Of a stretch of DNA of 64,000 nt, positions 7,942 to 16,546 are shown piece by piece (positions within the stretch are counted from its first letter, which is position 1; every line of letters begins with the position of its first letter). The notes below the pieces were generated by a model. That model did not search any database. It had not been told where the DNA came from and saw only the letters and a list, made by a program, of their open reading frames with translations. The DNA is taken from the NCBI RefSeq assembly GCF_001619585.1, contig NZ_LQNT01000001.1, forward strand, positions 372,001 through 436,000, given 5' to 3'. The stretch comes from Bhargavaea cecembensis (GTDB taxonomy: Bacteria > Bacillota > Bacilli > Bacillales_A > Planococcaceae). A program made the translations under genes and the position numbers.

Positions 7942-8775
7942 ATGAAAAAATGGTATGCAGTCATCGGTGACCCGGTTTCCCATTCCAAATCACCGGCCAT
8001 GCATGAGGAGTGGTTCAGGGAAAACGGCATCGATGCATCTTATGTCCCGATCCATGTCCCGGCAGGAACGGTAGGCGACGCTGTTGCCGCACTCCGCCGC
8101 CTCGGTGCTTCCGGATGGAATGTGACGGTGCCTCACAAGCAGGCCATCATCCCTTATCTTGACGAAGTGGATCCGCTTGCTGCGGAGATGCAGGCGGTGA
8201 ATACCGTCAAGGTCCTCCAGGACGGCCGCCTACTGGGGATGAATACAGACGGGCCCGGTTTTGTCCGTTCACTGGAGGAGCGGATCGGCAGTGCCCGGAG
8301 AAATGACCGTGTGCTGATCATCGGTGCCGGCGGTGCGGCAAACGGGATTGCCCTTGCCATGCTGCAAGGCGGGTATGGGAAGATCGCTGTCTGCAATCGC
8401 ACCGTGGCGAAGGCAGAGGCACTCTGCGAGCGGATTGGCGGCGAAGCACTTGGGCTGGAAGAAGCGGCAGGAAGGCTTGGAGAATTCGGAATAATCATCC
8501 AGACGACCCCGGTCGGCATGTCGACCGCAACAAGCGGACTGCCGGTCGCCGTGGACCACTTGAACCCGGACGCGGTTGTTGCGGATATTGTCTACAGCCC
8601 CCTTCACACCGACTTCCTGAAAGCGGCGATGAACAACGGAAATGAAATCGTGGACGGCCTTGGCATGTTTATCTGGCAGGGCGCGCTTGCCTTCAATGAA
8701 TGGACGGGCCTTATGCCGGACACGCTTGGAACAAGAAAACGGCTGATAGCAGAAACGGAGGAAACAATATGCTGA
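7942..8775 (+). CDS. aroE: Shikimate dehydrogenase
   Basis: A 277-residue NADPH-dependent enzyme reducing 3-dehydroshikimate to shikimate. The substrate-binding part has SHSKSPAMHEEWF near residues 14-26 and NVTVPHKQ with the catalytic Lys near 60-67. The Rossmann motif is GAGGAANGIALA near 129-140, and TTPVGM follows. GAGGGGG precedes the ATG. It overlaps yhbY by seven bases. Confidence 0.95.
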   Translation: MKKWYAVIGDPVSHSKSPAMHEEWFRENGIDASYVPIHVPAGTVGDAVAALRRLGASGWNVTVPHKQAIIPYLDEVDPLAAEMQAVNTVKVLQDGRLLGMNTDGPGFVRSLEERIGSARRNDRVLIIGAGGAANGIALAMLQGGYGKIAVCNRTVAKAEALCERIGGEALGLEEAAGRLGEFGIIIQTTPVGMSTATSGLPVAVDHLNPDAVVADIVYSPLHTDFLKAAMNNGNEIVDGLGMFIWQGALAFNEWTGLMPDTLGTRKRLIAETEETIC

Positions 8776-9065
8776 CCGGAAAACAGAAACGGTTCCTAAG
8801 AAGCGAGGCGCACCATCTGCAGCCCGTCTTTCAGGTAGGGAAACAGGGTATCAACGATGAACTGATCAGCGGTATTTCCGAAGCGCTGGAAAAACGTGAA
8901 CTGATCAAGGTGGCCATTCTTCAGAATGCACCGGAGGAAAAAGAGGACGTCGCACAGGTGCTTTCCGAAAGGACCCGTGCCGAGCTCGTTCAGTTGATCG
9001 GCAAGACGATCGTTCTTTACCGGGAGTCGAGGGACAACAAGCGTCTCGTGCTTCCGGGTGAGTGA
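8769..9065 (+). CDS. yhbY: YhbY (YqeI) family RNA-binding protein
   Basis: A 98-residue CRS1-YhbY domain protein (PF01985) that associates with pre-50S ribosomal particles in other bacteria. The GxxG-like motif VGKQGINDELI is near residues 22-32 and the C-terminal IVLYRE sheet is present. The ATG at 8769 lies within the end of aroE, with GGAGG upstream. Placement between aroE and nadD is the standard Bacillales order. Confidence 0.92.
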   Translation: MLTGKQKRFLRSEAHHLQPVFQVGKQGINDELISGISEALEKRELIKVAILQNAPEEKEDVAQVLSERTRAELVQLIGKTIVLYRESRDNKRLVLPGE

Positions 9066-9636
9066 GCGGAGGAAGGTCGGAATCCTGGGCGGGACGTTCA
9101 ATCCGCCCCATATCGGCCATCTGATGATTGCCGAAGGCGTCCGCGACGCTGCAGGCCTCGATGAAATCCGCTTCATGCCCAACGCCGTACCGCCGCACAA
9201 ACTGAAGGAAGGCGATGCGGACGCATGGCAACGCCTCGAGATGACAAAACTGGCTATCAGGGGCAACCCGGATTTTACGGCCGAGCCAATCGAAGTGGAG
9301 TCGGGTGGCATTTCATACACGTCCAGGACTATGGATCTGCTCCATGAACGGGATCCGGACACCGATTTTTCGTTCATCATCGGCGGCGACAGCATCGAGA
9401 ACCTGCATACCTGGCATGACATCGATTCACTTGTTGAGAAAGTGGAGTTTATCGGCGTCCCCCGTCCGGGAAGCAGTGCATCAGGCCGCTACCCTGTCAG
9501 AATGGTCGGCATTCCTCAGATTGATCTGTCCTCGACCATACTGAGGGAAAAGCTGGAAACGGGGCGTTCGGTCAAATATCTGATCCCGGATCCGGTGATC
9601 CGCTTTATCCGCGAGGAGGGATTATATGGAATCTGA
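9058..9636 (+). CDS. nadD: Nicotinate-nucleotide adenylyltransferase
   Basis: A 192-residue enzyme that adenylates nicotinate mononucleotide to deamido-NAD. The nucleotidyltransferase motif GGTFNPPHIGHL is at residues 10-21 and the second signature DLSSTILREKL near 157-167. It starts with GTG overlapping the end of yhbY by eight bases. It ends 11 bases inside yqeK. Confidence 0.95.
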   Translation: MSERRKVGILGGTFNPPHIGHLMIAEGVRDAAGLDEIRFMPNAVPPHKLKEGDADAWQRLEMTKLAIRGNPDFTAEPIEVESGGISYTSRTMDLLHERDPDTDFSFIIGGDSIENLHTWHDIDSLVEKVEFIGVPRPGSSASGRYPVRMVGIPQIDLSSTILREKLETGRSVKYLIPDPVIRFIREEGLYGI

Positions 9637-10204
9637 TCGTCTTAAAAACGAGGTGGCACGGCGACTTCCTTCCGGCAGGTATCAGCATGTCCTGCGGGTG
9701 ATGGAAACAGCGATGATTCTCGCGGACCGTTTCGGGGAAAACAAAGAAAAAGCGGAGACCGCCGCACTCCTTCATGATGTGGCGAAAGCCATGCCGAAGG
9801 AAGAGCTGAAGCGAATCACGGAAGCTGAAGGGGATCCCGCCGCCGTCCTCGAATTTCATCATGAGTTGTGGCACGGCCCGGCCGGGGCAGTTATCGCCCG
9901 GGACGAATTCGGGATCCGGGATCCCGATATCTTGGCCGCCGTCCGGTTCCATACTACAGGACGCGCCGGCATGTCCCGTCTTGAAAAAATCATATACATT
10001 GCCGACATGATTGAGCCGGGCAGGGATTTTCCGGGTGCAGGGAATCTGAGGGCGGAGGCTGAACGCTCGCTTGACGCAGCGCTCACGGCTTGCAGTGCAC
10101 ACAATCTGCAGTACCTGGCCTCTGTCCGCGCCGCCATCCATCCGGATACGCTCCGCTGCTACAACGATAGTCTCTCGCTAGGAAAGGGTGCTTTGAACCG
10201 ATGA
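9626..10204 (+). CDS. yqeK: HD-domain Ap4A hydrolase YqeK
   Basis: A 192-residue HD-superfamily phosphohydrolase. B. subtilis and Staphylococcus YqeK hydrolyse diadenosine tetraphosphate symmetrically to ADP. Metal ligands are visible in RYQHVLRV (about 18-25), LLHDVAKA (about 47-54) and the later FHHELWHG. GAGGAGGG lies five bases before the ATG. The stop overlaps the start of rsfS. Fusion with nadD seen in some Firmicutes is not present. Confidence 0.9.
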   Translation: MESDRLKNEVARRLPSGRYQHVLRVMETAMILADRFGENKEKAETAALLHDVAKAMPKEELKRITEAEGDPAAVLEFHHELWHGPAGAVIARDEFGIRDPDILAAVRFHTTGRAGMSRLEKIIYIADMIEPGRDFPGAGNLRAEAERSLDAALTACSAHNLQYLASVRAAIHPDTLRCYNDSLSLGKGALNR

Positions 10205-10548
10205 CAAACCAGACATTGCTTGAAACGGTATACAATGCCGCTGATGATAAGAAGGCGGCCGATATGGTCGTTCTGAACATGCAGGGGGTATCGCTCCTTG
10301 CTGATTATTTTCTGATCTGCCACGGAAATTCGGACCGGCAGGTGCAGTCGATTGCCCGCGAGATCAAGGACAAGGCGGAAGAAGCCGGCTACAACGTCAA
10401 GCGGCTCGAAGGATTCGACTCTGCACGCTGGATCCTCGTCGACCTCGGCGATGTGGTTGCCCATGTTTTCCACAAGGACGAGCGGGCATATTACAACCTT
10501 GAGCGCCTGTGGGGAGATGCGCCGGAACTGGAAATGGAAAATCAATGA
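10201..10548 (+). CDS. rsfS: Ribosomal silencing factor RsfS
   Basis: A 115-residue RsfS/YbeB/iojap protein that binds L14 and blocks subunit joining. Conserved features are ADYFLICHGNSDRQVQSIA near residues 34-52, the VKRLEGFDSARWILVDLGDVVAHVF core, and YYNLERLW at the end. It is translationally coupled to both neighbours through ATGA overlaps. Confidence 0.95.
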   Translation: MTNQTLLETVYNAADDKKAADMVVLNMQGVSLLADYFLICHGNSDRQVQSIAREIKDKAEEAGYNVKRLEGFDSARWILVDLGDVVAHVFHKDERAYYNLERLWGDAPELEMENQ

Positions 10549-11288
10549 ATGGGGAATCCTACCGGGCATTCGCTTCGGTCTATGACCTGCTCATGGAAGA
10601 CATCCCATACGGCCGCTATGCCGAACGGGTCCTTGAGGCCGCCGGGCCCGCAGGAGGCCAGAGGCTGCTGGACATCGGATGCGGCACGGGGGTGCTGACA
10701 GAACGATTTGCCCGTGACGGTTTCCGGGTGACAGGGATTGATCTGTCCGGGGACATGCTTGCAGCTGCAAGGGAACGTTTTGGGGAATCCGGGCTTGATG
10801 GCGAATTTTTTGAGCAGCCGATGCAGGAGATGGAAGGGCACTCCGGATATGATGTGGCGGTCATTGCAATCGACTCGCTGAACTATGTGACGGAGGCCGA
10901 GGAAGTGGCCGCGGTGTTCAGGCACGCCTACGATGCATTGAATCCCGGGGGCCGCCTGCTGTTTGATGTCCACTCCCCCTATAAGATGACAGAACTGTTC
11001 CTTGAAGGGCCATTCACTGCGGACCTGGAAGATGTTTCGTATATCTGGCATACGTATCCCGGGGATGAGCCGCTTTCCGTTGAATCGGAAATCAGCTTTT
11101 TCATACGGCGGCAGGACGGGCTCTATGAACGTCATGAGGAATTTCATCTGCAGCGGACCTTCACGCCGGATACCTACAACCGTCTTTTGGAAGAGACGGG
11201 GTTTACCATCCGTTCGGTCACCGCTGATTGGACGGGTGACCCGCCATCTGAAAACAGCGAACGAATCTTTTTCCATGCTGTAAAATGA
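10545..11288 (+). CDS. yqeM: SAM-dependent methyltransferase YqeM
   Basis: A 247-residue class I methyltransferase of unknown substrate. Motif I is LLDIGCGTGVLTERFA near residues 42-57, with GIDLSGDML and NPGGRLLFDVHS following. Near the N-terminus is the typical ASVYDLLMEDIPY. The ATG at 10545 overlaps the rsfS stop. It closes the operon. In B. subtilis comER lies divergently between yqeM and comEA; no such gene is present here. Confidence 0.88.
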   Translation: MNGESYRAFASVYDLLMEDIPYGRYAERVLEAAGPAGGQRLLDIGCGTGVLTERFARDGFRVTGIDLSGDMLAAARERFGESGLDGEFFEQPMQEMEGHSGYDVAVIAIDSLNYVTEAEEVAAVFRHAYDALNPGGRLLFDVHSPYKMTELFLEGPFTADLEDVSYIWHTYPGDEPLSVESEISFFIRRQDGLYERHEEFHLQRTFTPDTYNRLLEETGFTIRSVTADWTGDPPSENSERIFFHAVK

Positions 11289-11291
11289 AGC

Positions 11292-11320
11292 TTTCCAAAT
11301 AGTCGGACTTCAGGTATAGT
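11292..11320 (+). promoter_or_regulatory. Probable SigA promoter for comEA
   Basis: TTTCCA (11292) and TATAGT (11315) with a 17-base spacer, 44 bases before the comEA start. I saw no clear pair of ComK boxes. Confidence 0.5.
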
Positions 11321-11364
11321 GAAGGGGACTCCATGAACCGCCATCCCCGGGAGGGAACGTTTTC

Positions 11365-11982
11365 TTGGAATGGCTGAAGATGAACTGGAGGAAGCTGATC
11401 CCCCCGATTGCGGCTTCCGTCCTGATCCTGACGTTTATCCTGTATACGAAGAGCCATACCGCAGGCGTGCCTGCGGATTCATTCATACCAGTTTCTGACG
11501 GGATGGACCCGATCAGTGCCGATGACCGTGCGGATTCGTCCGCAGCGGTCATTTTTGTTGATGTGAAGGGGGCTGTCGAAAAGCCGGGCGTCTATAAGGC
11601 AGAGGAAGGGGACCGTGTCATTGATGCTGTCGCCAGGGCGGGCGGCTTCCTTCCGGACGCAGTGCCGGATGCGATCAACCATGCGGAGAGGCTGCGGGAT
11701 GAGATGGTCATTTATGTGCCATTCCTCATGCCGGAGGGTTCCGAAGAAGCAGGCGCATTGCTGCCGTCTGTCTATGGAGCGGATGAAGGAAAGGTGAACC
11801 TCAATACTGCGGAGGCAGAAGAACTCATGACCCTTCCGGGAATCGGTCCCGCAAAGGCCGAAGCGATCATCGCCCACCGCAGCGAGCACGGGGCCTTTGA
11901 TGATCCGGCAGGCCTCATGGATGTCACCGGGATCGGTGACAAGACATTTGCCGCCCTCGAGGATCTCATCACCGCAAAATGA
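11365..11982 (+). CDS. comEA: Competence DNA receptor ComEA
   Basis: A 205-residue membrane-anchored DNA-binding protein for transformation. One membrane segment lies at about 10-28, an SLBB domain at about 66-118 (VKGAVEKPGVYK), and a C-terminal helix-hairpin-helix domain at about 142-203 (VNLNTAEAEELMTLPGIGPAKAEAII and a second GIGDKTF). The start is probably TTG at 11365 behind GGGAGG; the ATG at 11380 is the alternative. It heads the comEA-comEB-comEC cluster. Confidence 0.93.
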   Translation: MEWLKMNWRKLIPPIAASVLILTFILYTKSHTAGVPADSFIPVSDGMDPISADDRADSSAAVIFVDVKGAVEKPGVYKAEEGDRVIDAVARAGGFLPDAVPDAINHAERLRDEMVIYVPFLMPEGSEEAGALLPSVYGADEGKVNLNTAEAEELMTLPGIGPAKAEAIIAHRSEHGAFDDPAGLMDVTGIGDKTFAALEDLITAK

Positions 11983-12052
11983 CATTGAATCCCGGCGCGC
12001 ACACCGATACACTGAGGATAAGTGATTTGCAAAGTTACAGGAGGCGGAATTC

Positions 12053-12613
12053 ATGGAGCGGATTAGTTGGGATCAATTTTTCATGGCGCAGAGCCATCTG
12101 CTGGCACTCCGGAGCACATGCACGAGACTGTCGGTCGGAGCGACGATCGTCCGAGACAACCGGATTGTCGCCGGAGGCTACAACGGATCGATATCGGGAG
12201 GCGACCATTGTATCGATAAAGGGTGCTATGTCGTCGACGGTCATTGTGTCAGGACGATCCATGCCGAGATGAACGCGCTTCTGCAGTGTGCAAAATACGG
12301 ATCGCCGGTTGCGGGTGCAGAAATTTATGTCACCCATTTCCCGTGCCTCCAGTGCACGAAAGCCATCATCCAGGCCGGGATATCCAAGCTGGTCTATGCA
12401 GAGGATTATAAAAACAATGAGTATGCCCAGCAGCTTCTCCAGCAGGCCGGAGTGCGGGTGCTCAAGGTTCCGTTTGAGGAGCGCGAAGTCGATTTTCTTG
12501 CAGAGGAGAAAATCGGGCTCTATGAAGAACTTCTGGGCAGGCTGAAGGATGCCGGAACGCCTGAGGAAGAGCTTGAGGCATATGACAGGAAGGTGAAAAC
12601 GCTATTCGGCTGA
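12053..12613 (+). CDS. comEB: ComE operon protein 2 (dCMP deaminase family)
   Basis: A 186-residue zinc deaminase of the dCMP deaminase family. Zinc motifs are HAEMNALLQ near residues 71-79 and PCLQCTK near 98-104. GAGGCGG precedes the ATG. In B. subtilis comEB is dispensable for transformation although it lies in the operon, so a role in dCMP to dUMP conversion is more likely than in uptake. The C-terminus extends past the catalytic core with an acidic helix, as in other Bacillales. Confidence 0.93.
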   Translation: MERISWDQFFMAQSHLLALRSTCTRLSVGATIVRDNRIVAGGYNGSISGGDHCIDKGCYVVDGHCVRTIHAEMNALLQCAKYGSPVAGAEIYVTHFPCLQCTKAIIQAGISKLVYAEDYKNNEYAQQLLQQAGVRVLKVPFEEREVDFLAEEKIGLYEELLGRLKDAGTPEEELEAYDRKVKTLFG

Positions 12614-12633
12614 GGCTGATCGGAAATCCTGTT

Positions 12634-14907
12634 ATGTATTTGGCGCTGCCTGTCCTGGCTGCGGCTGCCGCAAGTACGGTCTCTCCACTGTTTATGGCAT
12701 TGCTGCTGCCTGTCGCCGCGGTCGCAGCCGTGAAGAGGGAACCCCCGGCCGTCTGGCTGGCGTTCATGGGAATCACTGCAGCCTCATATGCCTGGTTTAG
12801 CCTGGATAAAAAAACGGATCATTGGCCGTCCGTACCGGATGAGATTGTCTGGACGGACAAAGTGTCGGAATCGGGCGGCCTTCTGAGAGGATTCGCAGAA
12901 GATCCCGCAGGCAACAGATGGTATGTCAATTACCGGTTCCGCTCTGAAGAAGAACGGGACCGTTTTTTTCTTGAAGGCATTGCCGGTCACCGTTTCCTCA
13001 TCAGGTCAGAGAGGGAAGAACCGGATCCTGCCGCCCATCCTTACGCTTTTGACATGGAAAAGTGGCTGCTTTCCGAAGGGGCATCCGGCATCCTGAGGCT
13101 GCAGGATGCCGAGCCGGCAGGTCCGGCACCCGGAATGTCCGCCGCGGTCAGAAGATGGAGAGAGGCTCTGGGCAGCCACATCCGGTCACACTTTCCCGAA
13201 TCGGTCGCTGCGGAGGCGGAAGCACTCATCATCGGCGAGCGCTCAGCCACCGCCCCGGATGACGAACGGGCATATAGAAGACTCGGGATCACCCATCTGT
13301 TTGCCATTTCCGGCCTTCATGTCGGGATCCTGATTTTTCTGCTCAGGGAGGGCCTGCTCAGGCTGGGAGTCAGAACCCATATTGTGAGGACCGGCCTGAT
13401 GCTCTTCCTTCCCGTCTATGCGATACTGGCCGGCGGAGCACCGCCCGTATGGCGGGCTGTCCTCATCTCCCTGATGCTTCTGATTCCGGAATCAAAGTCC
13501 GGAAAACCCCGTATGGATATTCTTCTTTCCGCCGGGATGATTTTGTTCTTGCTCATCAACCCCCAAGCCGTCTCAAAACCCGGTTTCCAGATGAGCTATT
13601 TGGCAGCATTCTCGCTGATCCATTCTTCCACCATCCTTTCTTCGGCACGGAGTGCCCTTCACCAGGCATGGCTGGTCACAGTAATTTGCCAGGTCGCGGT
13701 CACACCGGTGCTCCTCTATCATTTCTTCGAGACATCCCTTTCATCATTTGCCGCCAACCTGCTGTTCGTCCCTCTGTTTTCAGCTGTCATCCTTCCTGCC
13801 AACCTGATTCTGCTCATATTGACTTTTCTTTTTCCGGAACTGGCCGGGATGTTGTTTGGCATCTATGTTCCGCTCCGCGAAGCACTGTCCGGACTGATCC
13901 TGATGTGCGCGGAACTGCCGATGAGTGTTTGGACACCGGGCAGGCCGGACCCGCCGTCGCTTTTCCTGCTTATTGCGGCAGTACTGATGTTTTTTTGTCT
14001 TCTGGAAGGACGCAAAGCCTGGTCGGCGGCAGCTGTTCTCGCCTCATCCTGCTTGCTTGTCCATGCAGTTCCATACACGGATCCCTCGCTTCATGTCACC
14101 TTCATCGATGTCGGACAGGGAGACGCCGCACTGGTTGAACTTCCATACAGACGCGGCGTCATCCTTATCGATACGGGTGGAAGGCTTCTCTTCGGCGGGG
14201 AGGAGGGGCAGGAGGTGAAAAGCGGAACCGGCGTCGGCGAGCGGGTTGTCGTGCCGTTTTTAAAGGGCAGGGGAATCACCGGGGTGGACAAGCTCGTCCT
14301 GTCACACCCCGATGCGGATCATGCGGAAGCAGCGGATGAAGTATTGAAGGAAATCCGGGCGGACGAGATCCATATTGGACCGGGAACGAATGGGGAGGAA
14401 GGGTATGCGGATATGATCGGGGTTGCGGCGGACAAAGGCATTCCGGTCAGGGAGATGGCTGCGGGGACAGGGTGGACGGAAGGGGGCATCCATTTCCGTT
14501 ACCTCAGCCCATTTGAGTCAGAATACAGCGGAAATAACGACTCTCTCGTCCTGCATCTGGAATACGGACCGTTTCGCGTACTGTTCACGGGGGACCTGGA
14601 GGAAGAAGGAGAACAGAGGATTGTCGGGGAGTACGGGAATCTTTTCCCGGTGACCCTCCTCAAGGCCGGCCATCACGGAAGCCGGACATCCAGCAGTGTG
14701 CCGTTTATCGAGGCAGCCAGGCCCTCAATCACCGTTTTCTCCGCCGGCAGGGAAAACAGGTATGGCCATCCGCACCCGGAAGTCACGGAACGTTTCAGCC
14801 ATTCCGGACTTCCCGCCGTTTCCACTGCGGATTACGGAACGATGACCTATTCTTTCCATCCCGAAAAGGGCATGACGGTCACGCATCACCGATCATCAGG
14901 AAAATAA
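12634..14907 (+). CDS. comEC: DNA internalisation channel ComEC/Rec2
   Basis: A 757-residue polytopic protein forming the channel for single-stranded DNA uptake. Order: N-terminal membrane helices with a soluble OB-like DUF4131 domain (about 60-160), the Competence domain (PF03772, about 190-470) with the TRLGITHLFAISGLHVGIL-type signature, and a C-terminal metallo-beta-lactamase domain (about 490-750) carrying DVGQGDAALVE, LSHPDADHAE and LKAGHHGSRTSS. All metal-ligand motifs are intact. The ribosome-binding site is weak, which suggests coupling to comEB 20 bases upstream. Length is normal. Confidence 0.95.
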   Translation: MYLALPVLAAAAASTVSPLFMALLLPVAAVAAVKREPPAVWLAFMGITAASYAWFSLDKKTDHWPSVPDEIVWTDKVSESGGLLRGFAEDPAGNRWYVNYRFRSEEERDRFFLEGIAGHRFLIRSEREEPDPAAHPYAFDMEKWLLSEGASGILRLQDAEPAGPAPGMSAAVRRWREALGSHIRSHFPESVAAEAEALIIGERSATAPDDERAYRRLGITHLFAISGLHVGILIFLLREGLLRLGVRTHIVRTGLMLFLPVYAILAGGAPPVWRAVLISLMLLIPESKSGKPRMDILLSAGMILFLLINPQAVSKPGFQMSYLAAFSLIHSSTILSSARSALHQAWLVTVICQVAVTPVLLYHFFETSLSSFAANLLFVPLFSAVILPANLILLILTFLFPELAGMLFGIYVPLREALSGLILMCAELPMSVWTPGRPDPPSLFLLIAAVLMFFCLLEGRKAWSAAAVLASSCLLVHAVPYTDPSLHVTFIDVGQGDAALVELPYRRGVILIDTGGRLLFGGEEGQEVKSGTGVGERVVVPFLKGRGITGVDKLVLSHPDADHAEAADEVLKEIRADEIHIGPGTNGEEGYADMIGVAADKGIPVREMAAGTGWTEGGIHFRYLSPFESEYSGNNDSLVLHLEYGPFRVLFTGDLEEEGEQRIVGEYGNLFPVTLLKAGHHGSRTSSSVPFIEAARPSITVFSAGRENRYGHPHPEVTERFSHSGLPAVSTADYGTMTYSFHPEKGMTVTHHRSSGK

Positions 14908-14938
14908 AAAAGGAGGCTCCGGTTTGCCGGAAGCCTCC
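14901..14938 (-). terminator. Terminator of yqzM at the comEC 3' end
   Basis: GGAGGCTTCCGG pairs with CCGGAGCCTCC and runs into a T-rich tract on the minus strand. The tract spans the comEC stop codon. The plus strand has no U-run, so comEC is not clearly terminated here. Confidence 0.75.
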
Positions 14939-14945
14939 GCCCTGA

Positions 14946-15080
14946 TCAGCCTGCAACGAGTTCAATAACTGTCGCAATGACGAAGATCAGCGAAAAGAAT
15001 ACAAAGGATACGATGAAGCCAATGCCCGAGTCGATGACGTCGTTGCGCTTCGTCTGCGGGTTCTGTTCGAATTCGTTCAT
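14946..15080 (-). CDS. yqzM: YqzM family small membrane protein
   Basis: A 44-residue protein read on the minus strand: MNEFEQNPQTKRND, then a single hydrophobic helix and a VIELVAG end. It matches the YqzM family (PF14141), which sits at this same place downstream of comEC in B. subtilis, also on the opposite strand. AGGAGGGG lies at good spacing before the ATG. Function unknown. It is short enough to be missed by gene callers. Confidence 0.85.
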   Translation of the reverse strand: MNEFEQNPQTKRNDVIDSGIGFIVSFVFFSLIFVIATVIELVAG

Positions 15081-15106
15081 TGCTACCCCTCCTATGGTTC
15101 CCCCAT

Positions 15107-15135
15107 ATTATAAGGGATGACATAGAAAAAAGCTA
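15107..15135 (-). promoter_or_regulatory. Probable SigA promoter for yqzM
   Basis: On the minus strand TATAAT occupies 15112-15107, 27 bases before the yqzM start. The -35 region is poor. Confidence 0.5.
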
Positions 15136-15191
15136 TCCTGTTAAGGGTAATCCTTGCCGGATGACACGAGGTTCATGAAACTTTCACAAAC

Positions 15192-15219
15192 TGTGGCGCG
15201 GTACAGCTTCATGTATAAT
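15192..15219 (+). promoter_or_regulatory. Probable promoter for holA
   Basis: TATAAT at 15214-15219, 36 bases before the holA start. The -35 around 15192 (TGTGGC) is poor. A TGAAAC at 15176 is not followed by a CGTA/CGTC at ECF spacing. Confidence 0.45.
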
Positions 15220-15254
15220 AAAAGGACAGGCTCAAGCGAAACGGAGTGTTCACG

Positions 15255-16277
15255 ATGTTTACGGATAGTTGGAGAAACATGGCCAAAGGGGAGATTGCCC
15301 CGGTTTACCTTGTCAGTGGTCCGGAAATGTATTTTTTTGATGAAACCGAGAAGCGGCTGAAGGATGCCATGCCCGATGCCGCCGCATCGGAACTTACCAC
15401 GTTCGATCTGGACGAAACACCGGTCGAAGCGGTGATAGAAGAAGCGGATACGTTTCCGTTTTTCTGTGACCGCAAACTGATTATCGCAAGAAACGCGTCG
15501 TTTCTGAAAGCGGCCGACAAGGCGAAGGAAAAAGTGGAACATGACCTGGACAGGCTGATGGACTGGCTTGCCCACCCTCCGGAAAGTGCAGTCGTTCTGT
15601 TTCTCGCCCCCTATGAAAAGCTGGATGCCCGAAAAAAAGTGGTGAAGGCGTTCCGCAAGCACGCCGTCTGCATGGAAGCAGAACCGCTGAAAACCCATGA
15701 CGTCGAAACGTGGGTCAAGCAGGAGGCGTCCCGCCTTGGAAGCGGCGTCACGGAAAGTGCCGTGCGGCTGCTGATTGAAACGGCCGGAGAAGATCTGGTC
15801 CGTCTCCGTTCGGAGCTGGAGAAGCTCGCGCTGTATGCCGGAGAGGGAAGGGACATCGGTGAGGACACCGTCAGCCTGCTTGTGGCCAAGACACCTGAAG
15901 ACGATGCATTCAAACTGCTCGATGCCTATATGCAGGGAGACTCGTCCAGGGCGCTCACGATCTACAGGGATCTTCTGCAGAACAAGGAGGAGCCGATCCG
16001 CCTGAACGCACTTCTGGCCAATCAGGTACGGCTCATGATCCAGGTGAACGCCCTGAAGAAGAAAGGCTACCAGCAGCACCAGATCGCCAAGCAGCTCAAG
16101 GTGCACCCGTACCGGGTCAAACTGATTCTGGAAAACCGGAAACTGGCAGATGATGCCCGCCTGCTCATAACGCTTTCCCGGCTCGCAGACGCCGATCTCA
16201 GGCTTAAAACGGTATCAGGAAACCGGGAACGGGTTCTCGAACTGGTGCTGATGCAGAAGGTAAGCGAAACGAAATGA
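15255..16277 (+). CDS. holA: DNA polymerase III subunit delta
   Basis: A 340-residue clamp-loader subunit that opens the beta clamp. It has the AAA-like N-terminal part with VYLVSGPEMYFFDETEKRL near residues 17-35, the helical middle (DLVRLRSELEKLALYAG) and the C-terminal collar domain (QLKVHPYRVKLIL). The ATG at 15255 has CGGAG upstream; a GTG at 15246 would overlap that site. Downstream of comEC in all Bacillales. Confidence 0.93.
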   Translation: MFTDSWRNMAKGEIAPVYLVSGPEMYFFDETEKRLKDAMPDAAASELTTFDLDETPVEAVIEEADTFPFFCDRKLIIARNASFLKAADKAKEKVEHDLDRLMDWLAHPPESAVVLFLAPYEKLDARKKVVKAFRKHAVCMEAEPLKTHDVETWVKQEASRLGSGVTESAVRLLIETAGEDLVRLRSELEKLALYAGEGRDIGEDTVSLLVAKTPEDDAFKLLDAYMQGDSSRALTIYRDLLQNKEEPIRLNALLANQVRLMIQVNALKKKGYQQHQIAKQLKVHPYRVKLILENRKLADDARLLITLSRLADADLRLKTVSGNRERVLELVLMQKVSETK

Positions 16278-16280
16278 ACA

Positions 16281-16324
16281 GACTGCAGAACCGTGCCCAA
16301 AGGCCCGGACTGCAGTCTTTTTTT
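16281..16324 (+). terminator. Intrinsic terminator after holA
   Basis: GACTGCAG and CTGCAGTC arms followed by TTTTTTT, beginning four bases after the holA stop. Confidence 0.85.
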
Positions 16325-16408
16325 GAGCTTGAATCCATGAGGTGATACGCCTTTTGGAGGGGTTCCGGAAGTTCCTCAAATTTTAATAAAAAGATAATTT
16401 CTAAAGGG

Positions 16409-16437
16409 TTGCTTCACTGATTGAATCGGGGTATAGT
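16409..16437 (+). promoter_or_regulatory. SigA promoter for the orphan gene
   Basis: TTGCTT (16409) and TATAGT (16432) with a 17-base spacer. An AT-rich tract just upstream (16378-16402) resembles an UP element. The predicted leader is about 100 bases and contains the direct repeat TGCCCAAG (two copies near 16492-16510), but no clear hairpin. Confidence 0.6.
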
Positions 16438-16546
16438 ACGTGTAAATTATGGTCTACCGCCCCTGAGCCTTTTGATAAAAGTCATGTTAATGCCCAAGCC
16501 ACTGCCCAAGTTAAACCCACCCACAACTTCCCATGAGGTGATTAAA

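Noticed and set aside
13449-14138. A 229-codon frame inside comEC in another frame, and several frames antisense to glyS, pgpH and the Na/Pi gene
   Set aside because: All overlap confidently identified conserved genes and show low-complexity, His/Arg/Pro-biased products typical of shadow frames.
15176-15220. Third TGAAAC motif, upstream of holA, as a possible ECF promoter
   Set aside because: No CGTA or CGTC lies 16-17 bases downstream; the sequence there is GCGCGGTA. A SigA-like TATAAT explains the gene better.
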